Source of the DNA: Erodium maritimum
Taxonomy: Eukaryota > Streptophyta > Magnoliopsida > Geraniales > Geraniaceae
Assembly: GCA_963921825.1 (NCBI GenBank)
Contig: OY997594.1
Span: forward strand, 17,489,001-17,553,000
DNA length: 64,000 bases
Direction: 5' to 3'
Positions 23,653 to 35,530 of this stretch are shown one piece after another (the stretch's first letter is position 1; the number at the start of each line of letters is the position of its first letter). Under the pieces are notes generated by a model. It saw only the letters and a list, made by a program, of their open reading frames with translations. It ran no database searches and was not told the DNA's origin. The position numbers were made by a program, and so were the translations under genes.

Positions 23653-24861
23653 ATGTCCATGCTTAGCTTCACCTCTACTAGTAGCAATAACCATCAAGTC
23701 AAAAACGTGTCCTTGTCTTCGTACCCGAGCATAGATGATGACACCTTTGTCCGCAAACTCACAGATACAAGCCGAGACATGGTCACAGCTCAAGAAGGCC
23801 ACCCCGGCTTGGCGAGGAAGGAGGAAGAAGAAGAAGAAGATGGAGAGCTACGCGTGTTCGGGGCGGAAAAGTACTTCAATGGAAGAATAGACGAGGACAC
23901 TACTCCAAAACATGAGCTTCAGCAACACAAGAAACAAGAAACAACAACAACTGACATAACGAAACGACTTGGAAGTGCAAGTATTGATCAGTCGGAGTCG
24001 AGCTGGAACAGCCAGAGCGCGTTGCTGCAGAGTGTCATGCGCAACACAAAGGCCAACAACAAGTCTCGAAGGAAGAGCTTTCTCCGAAGTCTGAGTTGTA
24101 ACTGTGTTTGTTCCGACAAGAACTCGGTCGATGTTGCTGAAGACGACAATATTACTAGGTACAAGCCTGTAATGACCCAAGAACCGATCAAAACTGTCCA
24201 TGAGCCGAATCTCCCTATCAAGAAACGGTTCGAGGACGAAGAAAAGGGTCGAAAGTCACTAGAAGTGTTCGGTTCCAAGTCATTCAACATAGAGAGCAGG
24301 CTAGCGAGGCTGGCGTGGGAGGCAAATCCAAGAGTAGCGTTACAAGAAGAGGTAGAGTTCGAAGACAATGGAGTGTACGAAACAGGAAGCGACGCGAGCT
24401 CGGACTTGTTCGAGATCGAGAGCCTGACAGGGAAAGCGAACCCTTCTTTTATTGCAAGGCAATCCTCGGGTGTTCGGTCGGGGTGTGCCACGCCCACGAC
24501 TTGCTACGCGCCGAGCGAGGCGAGTATAGAGTGGAGTGTTGTCACTGCCAGTGCAGCCGATTTCTCGGCCTTGTCGGACTCGGAAGATCTTAGGTTTTCG
24601 CCTAAGACGAAACCAACCAAGGGGATTGCGCAGAGGCGGCGACCGAACCTTCTGCTGAGCTGCAAGAGTCACAAGTCTGTGAGAGTTGCTGGAGATGCGT
24701 ATATAGCAACTGACAAGGTTCATTCGCCGAGGACACGACATCCTATGATACATGTTACGAGGTTTGAAGGTGGGAGCAAGATTGTAGGTTTTGGTTCAAG
24801 GCAGCACCAGATGAATCGATCACAGTCACCAAGACCTTCACATCTTTTGTACATTCAGTAA
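23653..24861 (+). CDS. PKS: Phytochrome kinase substrate (PKS) family protein, single exon
   Basis: This gene encodes a PKS family protein. These plant-specific proteins sit at the plasma membrane, bind phytochromes and phototropins, and act in phototropism, leaf positioning and hypocotyl responses. The open frame gives 402 residues without introns, as usual for the family. Conserved blocks are GELRVFGAEKYFNG (64-77), SESSWNSQSALLQ (114-126), a Cys-rich SCNCVCSDKNSVDV (148-161), KSLEVFGS (201-208), SDASSDLFEIESL (246-258), CYAPSEASIEWSVVTASAA (284-302) and LLLSCKSHKSVRVAGDAY (333-350). An acidic EEEEEED run lies at residues 57-63. The start at 23653 is the first ATG of the frame. Within the family it could be an orthologue of PKS1 or PKS2; adjacency to a sphinganine hydroxylase gene points to PKS2 (see findings). 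The gene looks intact. Confidence 0.93.
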   Translation: MSMLSFTSTSSNNHQVKNVSLSSYPSIDDDTFVRKLTDTSRDMVTAQEGHPGLARKEEEEEEDGELRVFGAEKYFNGRIDEDTTPKHELQQHKKQETTTTDITKRLGSASIDQSESSWNSQSALLQSVMRNTKANNKSRRKSFLRSLSCNCVCSDKNSVDVAEDDNITRYKPVMTQEPIKTVHEPNLPIKKRFEDEEKGRKSLEVFGSKSFNIESRLARLAWEANPRVALQEEVEFEDNGVYETGSDASSDLFEIESLTGKANPSFIARQSSGVRSGCATPTTCYAPSEASIEWSVVTASAADFSALSDSEDLRFSPKTKPTKGIAQRRRPNLLLSCKSHKSVRVAGDAYIATDKVHSPRTRHPMIHVTRFEGGSKIVGFGSRQHQMNRSQSPRPSHLLYIQ

Positions 24862-26424
24862 ATGTTTTGCTCTTCACAATTTGTGTCGGTGCCTACGTTG
24901 GTGTTGTAGTTGTTTCACGTTTATTGTTTGTCTGGATTACATTTCGTCTTAGAAAATAATTGGAAAGGAATGAACTCTGTTCGAAGATGTTAGTGCACTT
25001 TCTTTACCTGGATGGGTGTTCTGTTATCGCTGGGTTTGATCTTCTACGTACATCTCACTAGCCAATAACTTATTTGTTATTCTACGTACGTGTTCGTTTT
25101 GTACGCGAGGAAGGAGCTTAGCGCATCCAATCCTTCGAAAAGAAGAAAGAGGACAAGGTAGTGACGAAGAATAGTGTGGTAAAACGAACTCTTAACATTA
25201 TAAACCAAATAAAAGATTTGAGACATGCCTTAGCCTCAAACAATTGGGTCGTAGCCTAAATAAATAGAAAATCCCCTGTGGATAGATTTACCAAACATGC
25301 AACAAACAAATTATACAAGTAAAATGTCTAATACCTGAATCTACAACTTTGAAGTACAATCAATAGAAAGAAAAGTCATATTATAACTATGAAGCACGAA
25401 AGTGTTAGTCCCTAACAAAACCTGCCGGTGACCATAACTCGAACAATTGAAACCCCGTCAAAGCTTGAGAAAAACCCAGGCTCATCAGGCTTCCAACCCC
25501 TCATAATAGTGAAAAGGGTGGTCACCAACACGCTATTAGCCAATACCATTAAACGATAAAGTCAGATCCGATGGACGGAACTCTACCAAATCTCATTAAA
25601 CTCTAAATTCAAGATCTTGTAGGTCATCTCCTAACGCCAATAAATGAATCCTCTTATTCCAACTGTACAAGAAAAGACATTACATCCTATATTTAAAGAC
25701 CCATCGAATTTTGCTTAATGGTCAAGTGCACTCTCACCCTCTTGAGATTAGAGACTCAAGTTCCGTTGAATCACTGGTTTGAAAACAAGTGTGAGGTCAT
25801 AACAAGTTAACCTGTCATCATTTTAAACTATATGGAGTAGATTATTTTCAATTTATTACTGATGAGACAGTGTTTTAAAATATGAATCTTGTTATTATAC
25901 AACTCAACGTTATAATGAGAAAACAATCCATGCACACCAAAGAGAAGACACTGAAAACCCCACAAAGAGAACCTAACAGTCCAAAACCTAAGAGAATTTA
26001 TGGTCAGGAAGAGAGAGTGGTCACAATGTTCCTCCACTAATAAATTCTCTAACCACTGTATTAATAAAAAAGTGGTCCATGCACGTATCACCATCAGCAT
26101 TATATGTGATAACAACAAGTCACAAAACACCATACCAGAACAGGTTTTCATCCAACATCTCTTGACACTACATTAAATTATGCAAACTAAAATAAATCTT
26201 GGACAAGACAAACAAAGCATGGATTAACATTACTTGATAAGAGAAAATTCAAAGACAGAAAAAACATCATATATTCATGCTAATTAAAAACATGAAGAAG
26301 AAGAACAAACAAAAGAGTATCTACACTTCAATGATCAATATTGTTCTTTTACCCTTATATTGTTGTATCACTCAATTTCATCACTATTCACCATCAGACT
26401 AACTCAAGTAATAAGCATCTTTTA
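24862..26424. other. Intergenic stretch between PKS and SBH, no gene seen
   Basis: AT-rich sequence without long open frames or recognisable repeats. The first 150 bases probably hold the PKS 3' UTR and polyadenylation site. Confidence 0.4.
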
Positions 26425-26712
26425 AGGATAACGTCGATTCCTACCTCAAATGGAAATATCATTTGTACATCTTAATCGTGCTCCACCTTTTGTGACAGAT
26501 GCTCACAAAGGTGGTATACGTTTACAAAAAGTACCAATCAGTATAAAATAATTATGAAAAATGGGCTAGGATTTGTAACAAAATACCACCTTTAGGCTAC
26601 TTTTTGTAACAAAATACCACATTTGTGTTAGGATCTGTCACAAAAAGTGGAGCAGGGTTAAGATGTACAAATGACCTTTCTAACTAAGCTAGGAAATGAC
26701 GTTTTCCCCGTC
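26425..26712. mobile_element. Long inverted-repeat element (MITE-like)
   Basis: Two arms of roughly 80 bp face each other. The left arm (26425-26508) contains aacgtcgattccta, tcatttgtacatcttaa and gctccaccttttgtgacaga. The right arm (26633-26712) contains the reverse complement of each in mirror order, with a few changes. The loop holds a short direct repeat, tttgtaacaaaataccac. No clear target duplication is visible at the arm ends, so the true borders may lie slightly further out. It encodes nothing. Confidence 0.7.
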
Positions 26713-27848
26713 TTTTACCATTTTCTTGCTGCATCTCTCAGATTCATCACTGTTGGCTCCTTGAATGCGTGTAGCAATCGGAGGAGGTTTTCAAAGACAT
26801 TCATTCTCATTCCTGCATTACTCAGCATCATGACAGGTAAGGGCACAGAGGCATGTGAGGAGGCATAAATGCAGAGAAAATTGTATGTATGGACATGGAT
26901 GCTTAGAAGAAGCTGGAATGAGCTCGTTTGTATTTCAAGTCGTGTATCAATGTAGAGCAAACTTAACTGGGGATAAGACATGGGCCACTTTGGAGAAGAC
27001 GGCCATTTAAGGCAGTCAAGTTAGTTGGTGATGGTGAACAAACCCCTCTACGTGGAGCAAAGCTGCCCTTAGCTACGCTCATGGAAAAAGACCAGCCTCA
27101 ATGAATTCGAACATCTTCATCATTTTCCAGGTAACTTGTCCAATTCAACAAGCCAATACATGCACAACTGTAGAAAGTCGTTTCCATGAAATGATTCAGC
27201 TCCAAAGGTGTTAATATTTCACATTTAAACGATATTTTACAGAGAGCTGTTTTGGTCCGAGAACCTGGATGGTTCTAAACTGCATATAAATGAATAACTG
27301 AAACAATGGATGGTCCACGACTCGATATTTTATCTTAAAATTCATACCGAAACCAGGCCAACCGGTCCATTCATACATCTCACACCTAATTGTTAGGATT
27401 AGGTTCTTTTGTGCAACAAGAAAGACCTTTCCGAGTGTTGATCCCCTATCGTTTCCTTAGGTTGGGTGGCTCAGAGTTGCAATCTTCAAACTAGTAGTGC
27501 ATATTTGGCCAAAATGCACAACTGAGGGGATATGAAAATAAATAAAAAACACTGTCACTGATCACTCTATTCACAATAACTGAAGTTTGTCCTGACAGGA
27601 TTGGACCACTTTTTGTTATGAATTAAACACCAAAACTTGATCAAGCAAGTGCTTGGATTCTGGATATGATGAACAAGGTTAAGTCATAGTGGGAAGAAAG
27701 TAATATAAAATGAATCTGCAGTTCAGATGATATATTGAAGAGTTCTTACTCATATCAACATGAACAAATACAAGTACAAAAGCACAATAGTGTGTGTATA
27801 TATAAACAATGCAAGTGTGGCTCAATGGATACTCTTATAACAATCATA
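26713..27848. other. Intergenic stretch, no gene seen
   Basis: No recognised gene or repeat. The right end must contain the 3' UTR of the minus-strand SBH gene. Confidence 0.4.
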
Positions 27849-29376
27849 TCATTCATGTTTCTGATTTTTACAAGGCCGAGCCTCAAAGCCTCCACTTGCC
27901 CTCTTCTCAAGAGAGTAAGGCATATAAGTCCCGAGAATTCTATCCCACATAACAAAGAAGGGCTGAGAGAAGTTGTACTTGTTGCCGTATAACTGATGGT
28001 GTATGTCATGGTAAGCAGTGTTGTTTCCAAACAAGACATGGAAAAGGTTCCCGGGAAGCCATAGCCCACAGTGATCATCAACAGTTTTGATGGTGGCGAA
28101 CGAGAAGAAGAAGATGGAGACCCGAGGAGACATACCGGATATAAGGAATGACAAGGCCCCCCCAATTGTGTCAAGGAGAAGGCCCTCCAAGGGGTGGTTG
28201 TACAGAGCTCCAAAGGAATAGGGCACAACTAGGCGGTGATGTTTGGAGTGAATGTGCTTATATAAGAACTTGTTGTGGTGCATGTATCTGTGCATAAAGT
28301 ACTGCCATGTATCCATCACTAGCATTGCTGTAATGAACTGCTGAGCTATAATCATCAGGGAAGGTTCTTGATGCGTAGCATCAATGCCACTGTTTCCGGT
28401 TACCTGCATAATAGCAACATGTTATAACATTTAAAATGAAGATCACGCTGGTAAAATTTTTGCAAGTGGCAAGTTTCTTAAGACTACATTACTTCTAGAA
28501 TGGTATGAAGTGATATGCAAATCTCACGATTCAAGATATGGTGATGACTCTTTCCTGACCTAATTAGCCCAAATGGAACCTTACTCTTCTTCACATTATT
28601 ACATTCAACTAAAAATATCCAAAGCATTCAATACTAATATTTTATCGGTTCCAACCCAAATCCAACCACATTACATGGACGAACATATTATCAGAAAGAT
28701 ATCAGAACACAAAATTCAATGAAGCATCTGAAAGCCCCTATTGAAAATTAAAATACAATTTATATAAACACATACAGAACAGATGGTAGTGGTAGTAAAC
28801 TAACAAGAACACATTAACATAAAGGAATTAGCTAGTGGAGAAATCCTACAATCCAAGAATTCTATGTAATTCAGTTCCTTGGGAAATATAAAAGGTTGTT
28901 ATAATGTCTAAAATCTAAACAAGAATTATAATTTCAAATTGGCAGTAAACAAGTATTAATTAGAATAGTAGCCAGAGAGTATATTTATAAGACAAACATA
29001 AAACTTGGGATTCTTTTGCAATAATTACAGAAATTCATTCACCTCAGCAACAAAACAGCAAAAACCAATATGTTAAACCCAGAAACAGAAATGACCCAAT
29101 TCACCAAACAAATCATAATACTATTGATTAAAAAAAGGCATAAGAAGTACGTACGGTGAACAAGAGGACTGCAACGACGGCCTGAAGAGCTTGCTGGAGA
29201 AGAACACCTTTGACGACAGTGCTTTTGGAGACCAAATTTTTGACATCTTCGTCTTTCTTCGAATGTAACCTATATTTCTCAAACGATCCTAAAACGACGT
29301 ACAGCCCAGAATATACCCAATAAATCACGATCGGCACGAAAGTACTCAATACATCGTCAGAAACCTCGAAACCCAT
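27849..29376 (-). CDS. SBH1: Sphinganine C4-hydroxylase (sphingoid base hydroxylase), two exons
   Basis: This enzyme adds the C4 hydroxyl to sphinganine, making phytosphingosine (t18:0). It is an ER membrane di-iron protein of the fatty acid hydroxylase superfamily. The minus-strand coding exons are 29376-29155 and 28403-27849, joined by a GTACGT...TATGCAG intron of 751 bp, giving 258 residues (Arabidopsis SBH1 has about 260). All His clusters that bind iron are present: H112-RYM-H116, H126-x2-H129H130 and H206-x2-H209H210. Hydrophobic stretches lie near residues 10-30, 58-75, 88-105 and 155-180. The start at 29376 (MGFEVSDD) fits the family; an upstream in-frame ATG at 29442 would add 22 unconserved residues. 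The second exon is opened by an ATG only by chance: the codons before VTGNSG are intron. SBH1 and SBH2 orthology cannot be separated by eye. Confidence 0.95.
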
Positions 29377-29810
29377 ATCCCCAAAACAATTGTTAGGACC
29401 AATGATCGATACCCAATTCCAGAAACAAACCCTAAACTTCAATTTGAAAAAAAAACAAGCTTTCTCGTTCGACTGTGTATAATTACACCACCACTGTACC
29501 TCTCTCCTTTTCCTCTCTATTGTCGTGTGAGTGTATGTATCACTGAAGGGTCGATGCTCATACAGAGAGGTTAAGAATTAGGTGGAAAGTAAAAGTAAAA
29601 TCAGAATTGAGATTGAATCGAAACCAGAGACAGCTCAATAACTGTAATTTTAGGGTCTGTAGAGAAGAAAACGAACAAGAGTCTCAGAAAGAGTCGTTGA
29701 AACCAAAGAGGAGGAGAAATCAAAATGTAGCGTCGTTGTTTTGTTTCTGGAGACGACAGTGTCAGTGTGATCGACCGTTTACGAGTCTATAGTAGAGTTC
29801 GTGAAACCTA

Positions 29811-30004
29811 CACGTGTCTATTGATGGATGGGGTTCCTGGGCCCTACCGGGGTTGTTTTCGGGTTTTAGTTGGATGAGCAATCGACAACTTGTAGCGTGT
29901 TATACACGTGTTTGACCGGTTTCGGTTGAGTGTCTGAACTCCCCGACAATGGCCGGCTTCACTGAGCGCGTGGATATTGCCATCGCTTCTTGTCAAGACA
30001 CGTG
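29811..30004. promoter_or_regulatory. Three G-box (ACACGTG) sites upstream of SBH
   Basis: CACGTG occurs at 29811-29816, 29905-29910 and 29999-30004, each preceded by A and followed by T (ACACGTGT type). They lie about 435-630 bp upstream of the minus-strand SBH start codon. The spacing is 94 bp in both intervals. Such sites bind bZIP (ABRE/G-box) and bHLH factors; use by this gene is inferred from position only. Confidence 0.45.
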
Positions 30005-30299
30005 TCGATAGAAGATACCAACAACGTAGACATTTTTCATCCATGCCATTTTCTGGTTTCGAAAAATGTAGTTGAATCTCCTTAATAAATAGTGGGAAAA
30101 CTGAACTACAATCCGAGGATTATGTATGGAATCATGATTTATAGGATATTGGGGTTTTGTTCGTTTTCTTGATTCGAAGTGTAAATTAATATTTTTTGTG
30201 ATCAAAGACAATAAATAAGTTGTCTAGAACAATATGAACTGAATAACTATAAATTTATAAATTTTGGACGTCGTTTGCACAAAATCGGATTTTTAAAGG

Positions 30300-30515
30300 T
30301 TACATGACGCGTTTTGGTTTGCTGACCACGACTCGCGAATCAGCGAACCACTATTGTGAGTCGCGACCCGCGACTCGCAACTCACGTTTTAGGGAGTAGT
30401 GAGTCGTGAGTCGCACGTTTTAGTGAGTAGCGAGTCGTGAGTCGCACATTTTTTGTTTCCAATGTCATTCGACTCACGAGTCGTGAATCATGATTTGGGA
30501 CATGACTCGAAGCGC
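30300..30515. repeat. GAGTCG-rich repeat
   Basis: The octamer-like motif gtgagtcg/cgactcac recurs at least seven times in both orientations (gactcgcgaa, gtgagtcgcg, gcgactcgca, gtgagtcgtg, gcgagtcgtg and so on), including two adjacent copies of cgtgagtcgcac. It may be the core of a small transposon, but I find no terminal repeats. Confidence 0.55.
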
Positions 30516-30731
30516 TGCATGTGCTCTAATAAATATTATATCTGAAAATTACACACAAAGTTTTCTAGAATAATTTAAAAATTATGAGGACAATATAAAA
30601 ATTAACTTAAAAAATAACAAAAAAGTGATCAAATACAACTTGCCTAATAATTGTAGGACTAGCTACTGTAAGATACAGTATTTTTTGTTATCCATTCCAA
30701 ACCAAACTTGAATTATTGAGCTAAAAATAAT

Positions 30732-30941
30732 GTAGTTACAATAATCCAAGACAGTATCATCATTTTTATTGACAATTCTTAGTTTAAATCTAATATCCTC
30801 AGTAGTTACAATAATCCAAGACAGTATCATCATTTTTATTGACATTTCTTAGTTTAAATCTAATATACACAGTAGTTCCAATAATCCAAGACAGTATCAT
30901 CATTTTTATTGACATTTCTTAGTTTAAATCTAATATACTCC
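30732..30941. repeat. Three tandem copies of a 70-bp unit
   Basis: Copies start at 30732, 30802 and 30872 with an exact 70-bp period. Each contains aataatccaagacagtatca, tcatttttattgaca and cttagtttaaatctaatat. The copies differ at only a few positions, so the array is young. It lies downstream of ORC6 and upstream of SBH. Confidence 0.92.
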
Positions 30942-31323
30942 TAACATAGGTTAGTCAAAATTCAAAAGTGAACACTTGATTTATCTTTCACATATGCATG
31001 TCTTCAAGCAGATGACTGAAATTCAAAAAACAGCATCATCATTATGCAATCTTACAAGATATATGTACAGAGTCAAGCCATTGCCAAAGAGCAATATCTT
31101 TGTATATCAAGCACTTGCAATTCCATGCATGGTTCTTGCAACAAAATGAAACAAGAAATGAACTGACCCAAATGGGCACAACTGTTTAAAACCTTTGAGC
31201 TATAAGAATGTCAACCAAATTGAGGCCTTTGGCCAGGTTGCACCAATGTGATGTGAAGTTTCAGCAAAACCAAATCAACAATGGAACTTGGTATACATAA
31301 CATGTTACAAGTTACAATAGCTA

Positions 31324-33905
31324 CTAGGCCTCCAACTTCTGGGTCTCAGGGACTTTCTTAAATAATTCAAGGCTGGTTTGCTTGGTTCGCTTGCAAGGAG
31401 CTGGATAAGGAAAACGATAAACCGATATTTGATTAATTAGAGACTAACATTCATATGTGTATGGGTGCAGAGTGAAAGGAGCTCAAGAAATGACCAAACT
31501 ACCTTTTGTCTCACTGTCTTTGTTGGATGCCATAACAGTGGATTTCCAGTCCTCATACTCATGTTTTTCCATTCGTTTGCGCTTCTTGTAACATGACACC
31601 TGAAGACAAGGCGCAGCAAGGGTAAGAAGAAAGTATATTCTTGCATGATGATTGCTGAAGACTTGAAGCATAAATCAAGATGAAGATAATAGAAGGTGCA
31701 TGCAATTGCCAACATAATAAAAGTTAGGTTCTTTCGAACAATCTGCACTTCAGTTCCAAAAGATAACCAGGAATATTCTCTTCGGCAGATTTACCCAAAT
31801 AGAACTTTGTTCTTTGCATTGGTTACATGCAACTTACTATGTCTTTTTATTTCACCGAAGGTAACTTGTCTAAGAGAAGCAGAGTCAATGAGGTAAGCAC
31901 AGCCTACTGAGTCTGTTAATAGTCACAAAGGACTGTAATAGTGTTGGATGGTGGCACACAACAGATGAACGTAATAGAACCTGCCACAGAGACCACCCAT
32001 GTGTGGCTTCTAGTTCTTGTTGAGGAAGGAATCTTAGATGACAAACTCATATACTTATAGGTCAAGCATTTCATGTCCAGACAATAAGACAGACATGAAC
32101 GAAGGGTTGTTCTAAGATTACATAGGCCGGTTAGCCATTGATCTTCAACTGTAAACACCATCATAACATGAAAAGCAATTAGAGCCTCATATACGCTAGA
32201 AGCCAAGTGTGAGGATTCAAGAACTTGTCTGATAATTTAATGAATTGTGTATGCTATTTGAGATTACCTCTGGCCCATCATCAGATAAATTACCATCCTC
32301 AATTCTTCTATTCTCAGGGAATGCATCCAACAGATCTACATACAGTTGGCAAAGGTCAGAATGAAGAAATGAATTATCTGATGCAAATTAAGGTATAAAG
32401 TATATATTGTATAATACTATTAACTAAACCACACTATCCAAGGGAAAGTAAGAATGGAACAACTATACACATAGCTAATAACCAGAGAATCAGATAAGCA
32501 TATAGGAGTTGCTACCTCGGTTCCCTTTTACATCCCTAGGATCTTTTTTCTCTTTTGAGATGCCAAAAACATCATGACAAAGGTCCTTCATGGAGTTAGA
32601 GACCTGGAAATTTAGTCCAAATTTAGCACTTGCAACATATAGAAAGCAGACGAATAAGGAACCTGCAAGTTGCTATGGCACAGAAAAAGCATAGTATGAA
32701 TACGAATATCTTACATTAGAAAACTCAGATTCAGAAGCGCCACAAAGCTCAATCAACTTTGTCTTGTCAGCCTTGAGCTGTCAAGGGAAATTACAATTAG
32801 AAATCAGTAATACTTGAAGATATAGCCCCCAAATGTTACTTGCTGAAGATAGTATCTCAGGTTTACCTTGTGTCTCTTGGCACATAAGTAGAATGCTACA
32901 GCTGTAAAAACAGGCCGAGTTAAGTCAGCACTTGTTCGCCGAGTCACAGGCAATGATGCAAGAAATCGCTCCTTGTACCTGTTAATCACCAGGTATAAAA
33001 TACCAGCACCAAAACCTCCCACATAGATGAAAAGAAGAACGAATAACATTGGCTTTCAAGCACACATATTCCAGATGACACCACAGAACTTTCAAATAGG
33101 AACATAGTCTGGGATACCATTTATCAATCAAGCACACAAATCAGAATTGAAAGCTGTTTCAGATTCATCACTCAAGCACTTTGTCAAACACATGACTGCA
33201 TTTGGTTACTCTCTTCAACGATTGAAAAGTAAACTAAGCTAGAAAAACCAAAGTATATAAAGAAAATGGACGTTACAGTGTTAAACCCTTTTGCACAAAA
33301 GGAATGAGCCTGATGCATCCAAACTGAATCCCTAATTCTCTGATATCCAGCTTAGTCCTGCAACAAAACACAAACCAATTCAATTCCAAACCCATAAAAA
33401 TAGACACCCAAATTTGAGAACTTGGAGAGTCAGAATCGAAAACAAGATACGCACTTGAACCCAAGACCGTTCTGCAGTGAGTTGAAGGATCGATTGTATG
33501 CCTTCTCCGACATCCCACTCAATCGAACCGCGACCTGCCGATCAAACAACACATTCGCCCTACAAACCAGTCCGAAAAAACCCAATCAAACCCAAACGCC
33601 AAAAACCTCAAATCGAACATTCCAAAGATCAATTCATCAGATCGAATCGGTACCTCGTGGCGGCAATCTCGAGGCAAATTACAGCCTTGCAGACCTCACC
33701 CTACAAATCAATAACCACATCACAGTCAATACCACTCAAAAGAGATCCATATCGAAATCGAATAAACTGAAGAGAGAACCCTTACGACTCCGATGATGGA
33801 CGAATCGAATTGGACGTCGCAGAGGCGGCGGAGCTCGGCGGCTTTTCTGATGAGTTGCTTCGATTGTGAAAGCCCGAGCTTTTTTGCAATGTCGGAGAGA
33901 TCCAT
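31324..33905 (-). CDS. ORC6: Origin recognition complex subunit 6, ten exons
   Basis: ORC6 is the smallest subunit of the complex that marks replication origins and loads the MCM helicase in the nucleus. Its N-terminal half is made of TFIIB-like cyclin folds. Coding exons on the minus strand are 33905-33786, 33700-33654, 33559-33455, 33357-33277, 32978-32867, 32777-32715, 32603-32516, 32335-32268, 31599-31503 and 31400-31324. All have GT-AG introns and the frame is kept, giving 285 residues (Arabidopsis ORC6 about 284). Recognisable blocks are the start MDLSDIAKKLGL, FDSSIIGVGEVCKAVICLEI, LFDRQVAVRLSGMSEKAY, YKERFLASLP, RPVFTAVAFYLCAK and the C-terminal Lys/Arg-rich EYEDWKSTV region. The last exon could be read from two AG sites; the one ending at 31401 keeps the frame and gives the conserved length. 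Nothing suggests damage. Confidence 0.95.
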
Positions 33906-34166
33906 TCCTTGGACGGTCCGAGGGGTGATGGATAGCGGCGGAGAAGGAGGAGGGTGAAGAGAAATGACCGTTTTGGGTTCGAAGCGCAATGATGATGTGG
34001 GAGAAGATAAATGCTACGGTTGGCGGGAAGCCAGGCACTGTGCTTTGTCAGATTTTCAGTTTTTGAAACATTTGGCGCCCAAAAACACGACCCTATCATA
34101 TCTTATTAGCAAGATTTTTAATCAGATAATATTTGATTGCGAGATTTTTATCTCAGTACTCTTTTA

Positions 34167-34316
34167 CCGTGTTTTAAAAATCCCGACTAGGCATCATTTC
34201 CATGTTAGCCTACCCGATTAATTTGAATATTTTCCGATTAATCCCCGTTTAGTCCTCGGTAAATCCCCAAAAGGCACTAGCCACCCGACTAGCGCCTAGC
34301 GATTTTTAAAACCCGG
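34167..34316. mobile_element. 150-bp MITE with perfect 8-bp target duplication
   Basis: Terminal inverted repeats are CCGTGTTTTAAAAATC on the left and the complement of gatttttaaaacccgg on the right. The element is flanked on both sides by ctctttta (34159-34166 and 34317-34324), a hAT-type 8-bp duplication. Inside are ccgattaatccccgtttagt and cccgactagcgcctagcg, shared with the 808-bp element at 58326-59133. It lies in the ORC6 promoter region, 262 bp upstream of the ORC6 start codon. Confidence 0.88.
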
Positions 34317-34639
34317 CTCTTTTAAACGCGTAGGGGTTAGCTTGTAGAGTCAAGCAACATATTCAACTACATGATTAATCAATCAGGCTGGGGATCTAAC
34401 CCATTAAAACTCTTCAATCCAGTTACGTTCCAAACTAAACCGTCCATATAAATTTTAGTATCAACTAGACATGAAGCATAGATATGTAATGTCACTAAAA
34501 GCAATACCAAAATCATCATATTGTTTGTGATTAACAAGGAGCATGATCAGCAATTTGGCAATGTTTGATTCGGGCTTCTACCAAATATGTGATTATTCTA
34601 CTCATTTCCATTTTCATTTCAACCATTTTTGCTACGAGA

Positions 34640-35110
34640 GCTGCATTTTGCATAGACTAACAAGAGCTTCTGGTGCAGGCTCTGAAAGCTCCTGAAACAT
34701 TAAAACCAACATAATCAATGTAGGTACACACCTTGCCCAAGTTAGAACAACAAAAAGGGAACAAAATTGTAGATCTATCCAAACAAACACCAAAAGATTT
34801 GCCCTTTTGTGCATTAATAATAAGTAAACTAAACAGATCAAGGCAAAGAAGCTTAATGAGACACTTTAAGTGAATTTACTTGTCATCAATCCATATATTC
34901 TTTCATAGCAATCCTTGCAAAATTAGGATTTTAACTTCCTTCCCTAGAAATAAAAACACTGTAACTTCATACAAAAAAACACCTATTTCTCAACCAAGAG
35001 CCGGCCTAACAATGGCACACAAGTTCTGAATAAGTTGCAAGGAACTGCAATCCATCCTCAAAGCCAGCTAATCCTGTAGCAATATCAACAGCAGCTTTAT
35101 TCACCTGAAT
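34640..35110 (-). pseudogene. Two exon-like segments of an unidentified gene, minus strand
   Basis: On the minus strand a segment at about 35104-35010 follows a good acceptor (ATGATTCAG) and reads VNKAAVDIATGLAGFEDGLQ plus a further nine or so residues. A second segment at about 34693-34634 follows ...TGTTTCAG and reads ELSEPAPEALVSLCKMQLS, then a stop. Both look like real coding sequence bounded by splice sites, and together they would be the last two exons of a gene. I cannot name the family, and no earlier exon is visible before CUL3 begins at 36363. The likely explanation is a truncated remnant, or an overlooked small gene. Confidence 0.3.
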
Positions 35111-35528
35111 CATAGCAATTCCATGTGAAGAACACCATGTAATTAAGGAGGGTTGAGGTTTTTGGTCATTGCTAACGGCTAAAAGCTAGTTTCTAAGAAA
35201 ATTGAGTGTTAGTGGTTATGATACATAGTGCCAAAGATTGGGATTTGAATTGTGATGAATTTTATGTGTGCATATAGATGACAGGGACAGGTTGAGGACA
35301 TATCTGGTTTGACCCTTTACAGTAAATCAAACTATATATGTTTCTGTTCTGCTGTACCAATTGGATCAGAGCACATACTGCTTTCTGTTGGGATCTGATT
35401 CTTTTCTATGTTCATGGAGATCTTGTGTAGTCAAACTGGTTGAAGTTCATGCCTTTTTTTGTGTTGACCAGGTCTTGAGTGGTCTATAAATACCTGGTGG
35501 CCTTTGGGGGATGAACAAGCACAGTTAA

Positions 35529-35530
<2 letters not shown>

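Noticed and set aside
23848-24753. Frames of 117, 169 and 137 residues opposite PKS
   Set aside because: They are antisense shadows of the intact PKS coding sequence.
28404-28409. ATG at 28409 as the start of a separate hydroxylase frame
   Set aside because: It lies in the intron just before the acceptor site; exon 1 at 29155-29376 completes the protein to the family length.
33422-34221. Several frames of 80-124 residues around the ORC6 start
   Set aside because: They are shadows of ORC6 exons and introns in other frames or the opposite strand.
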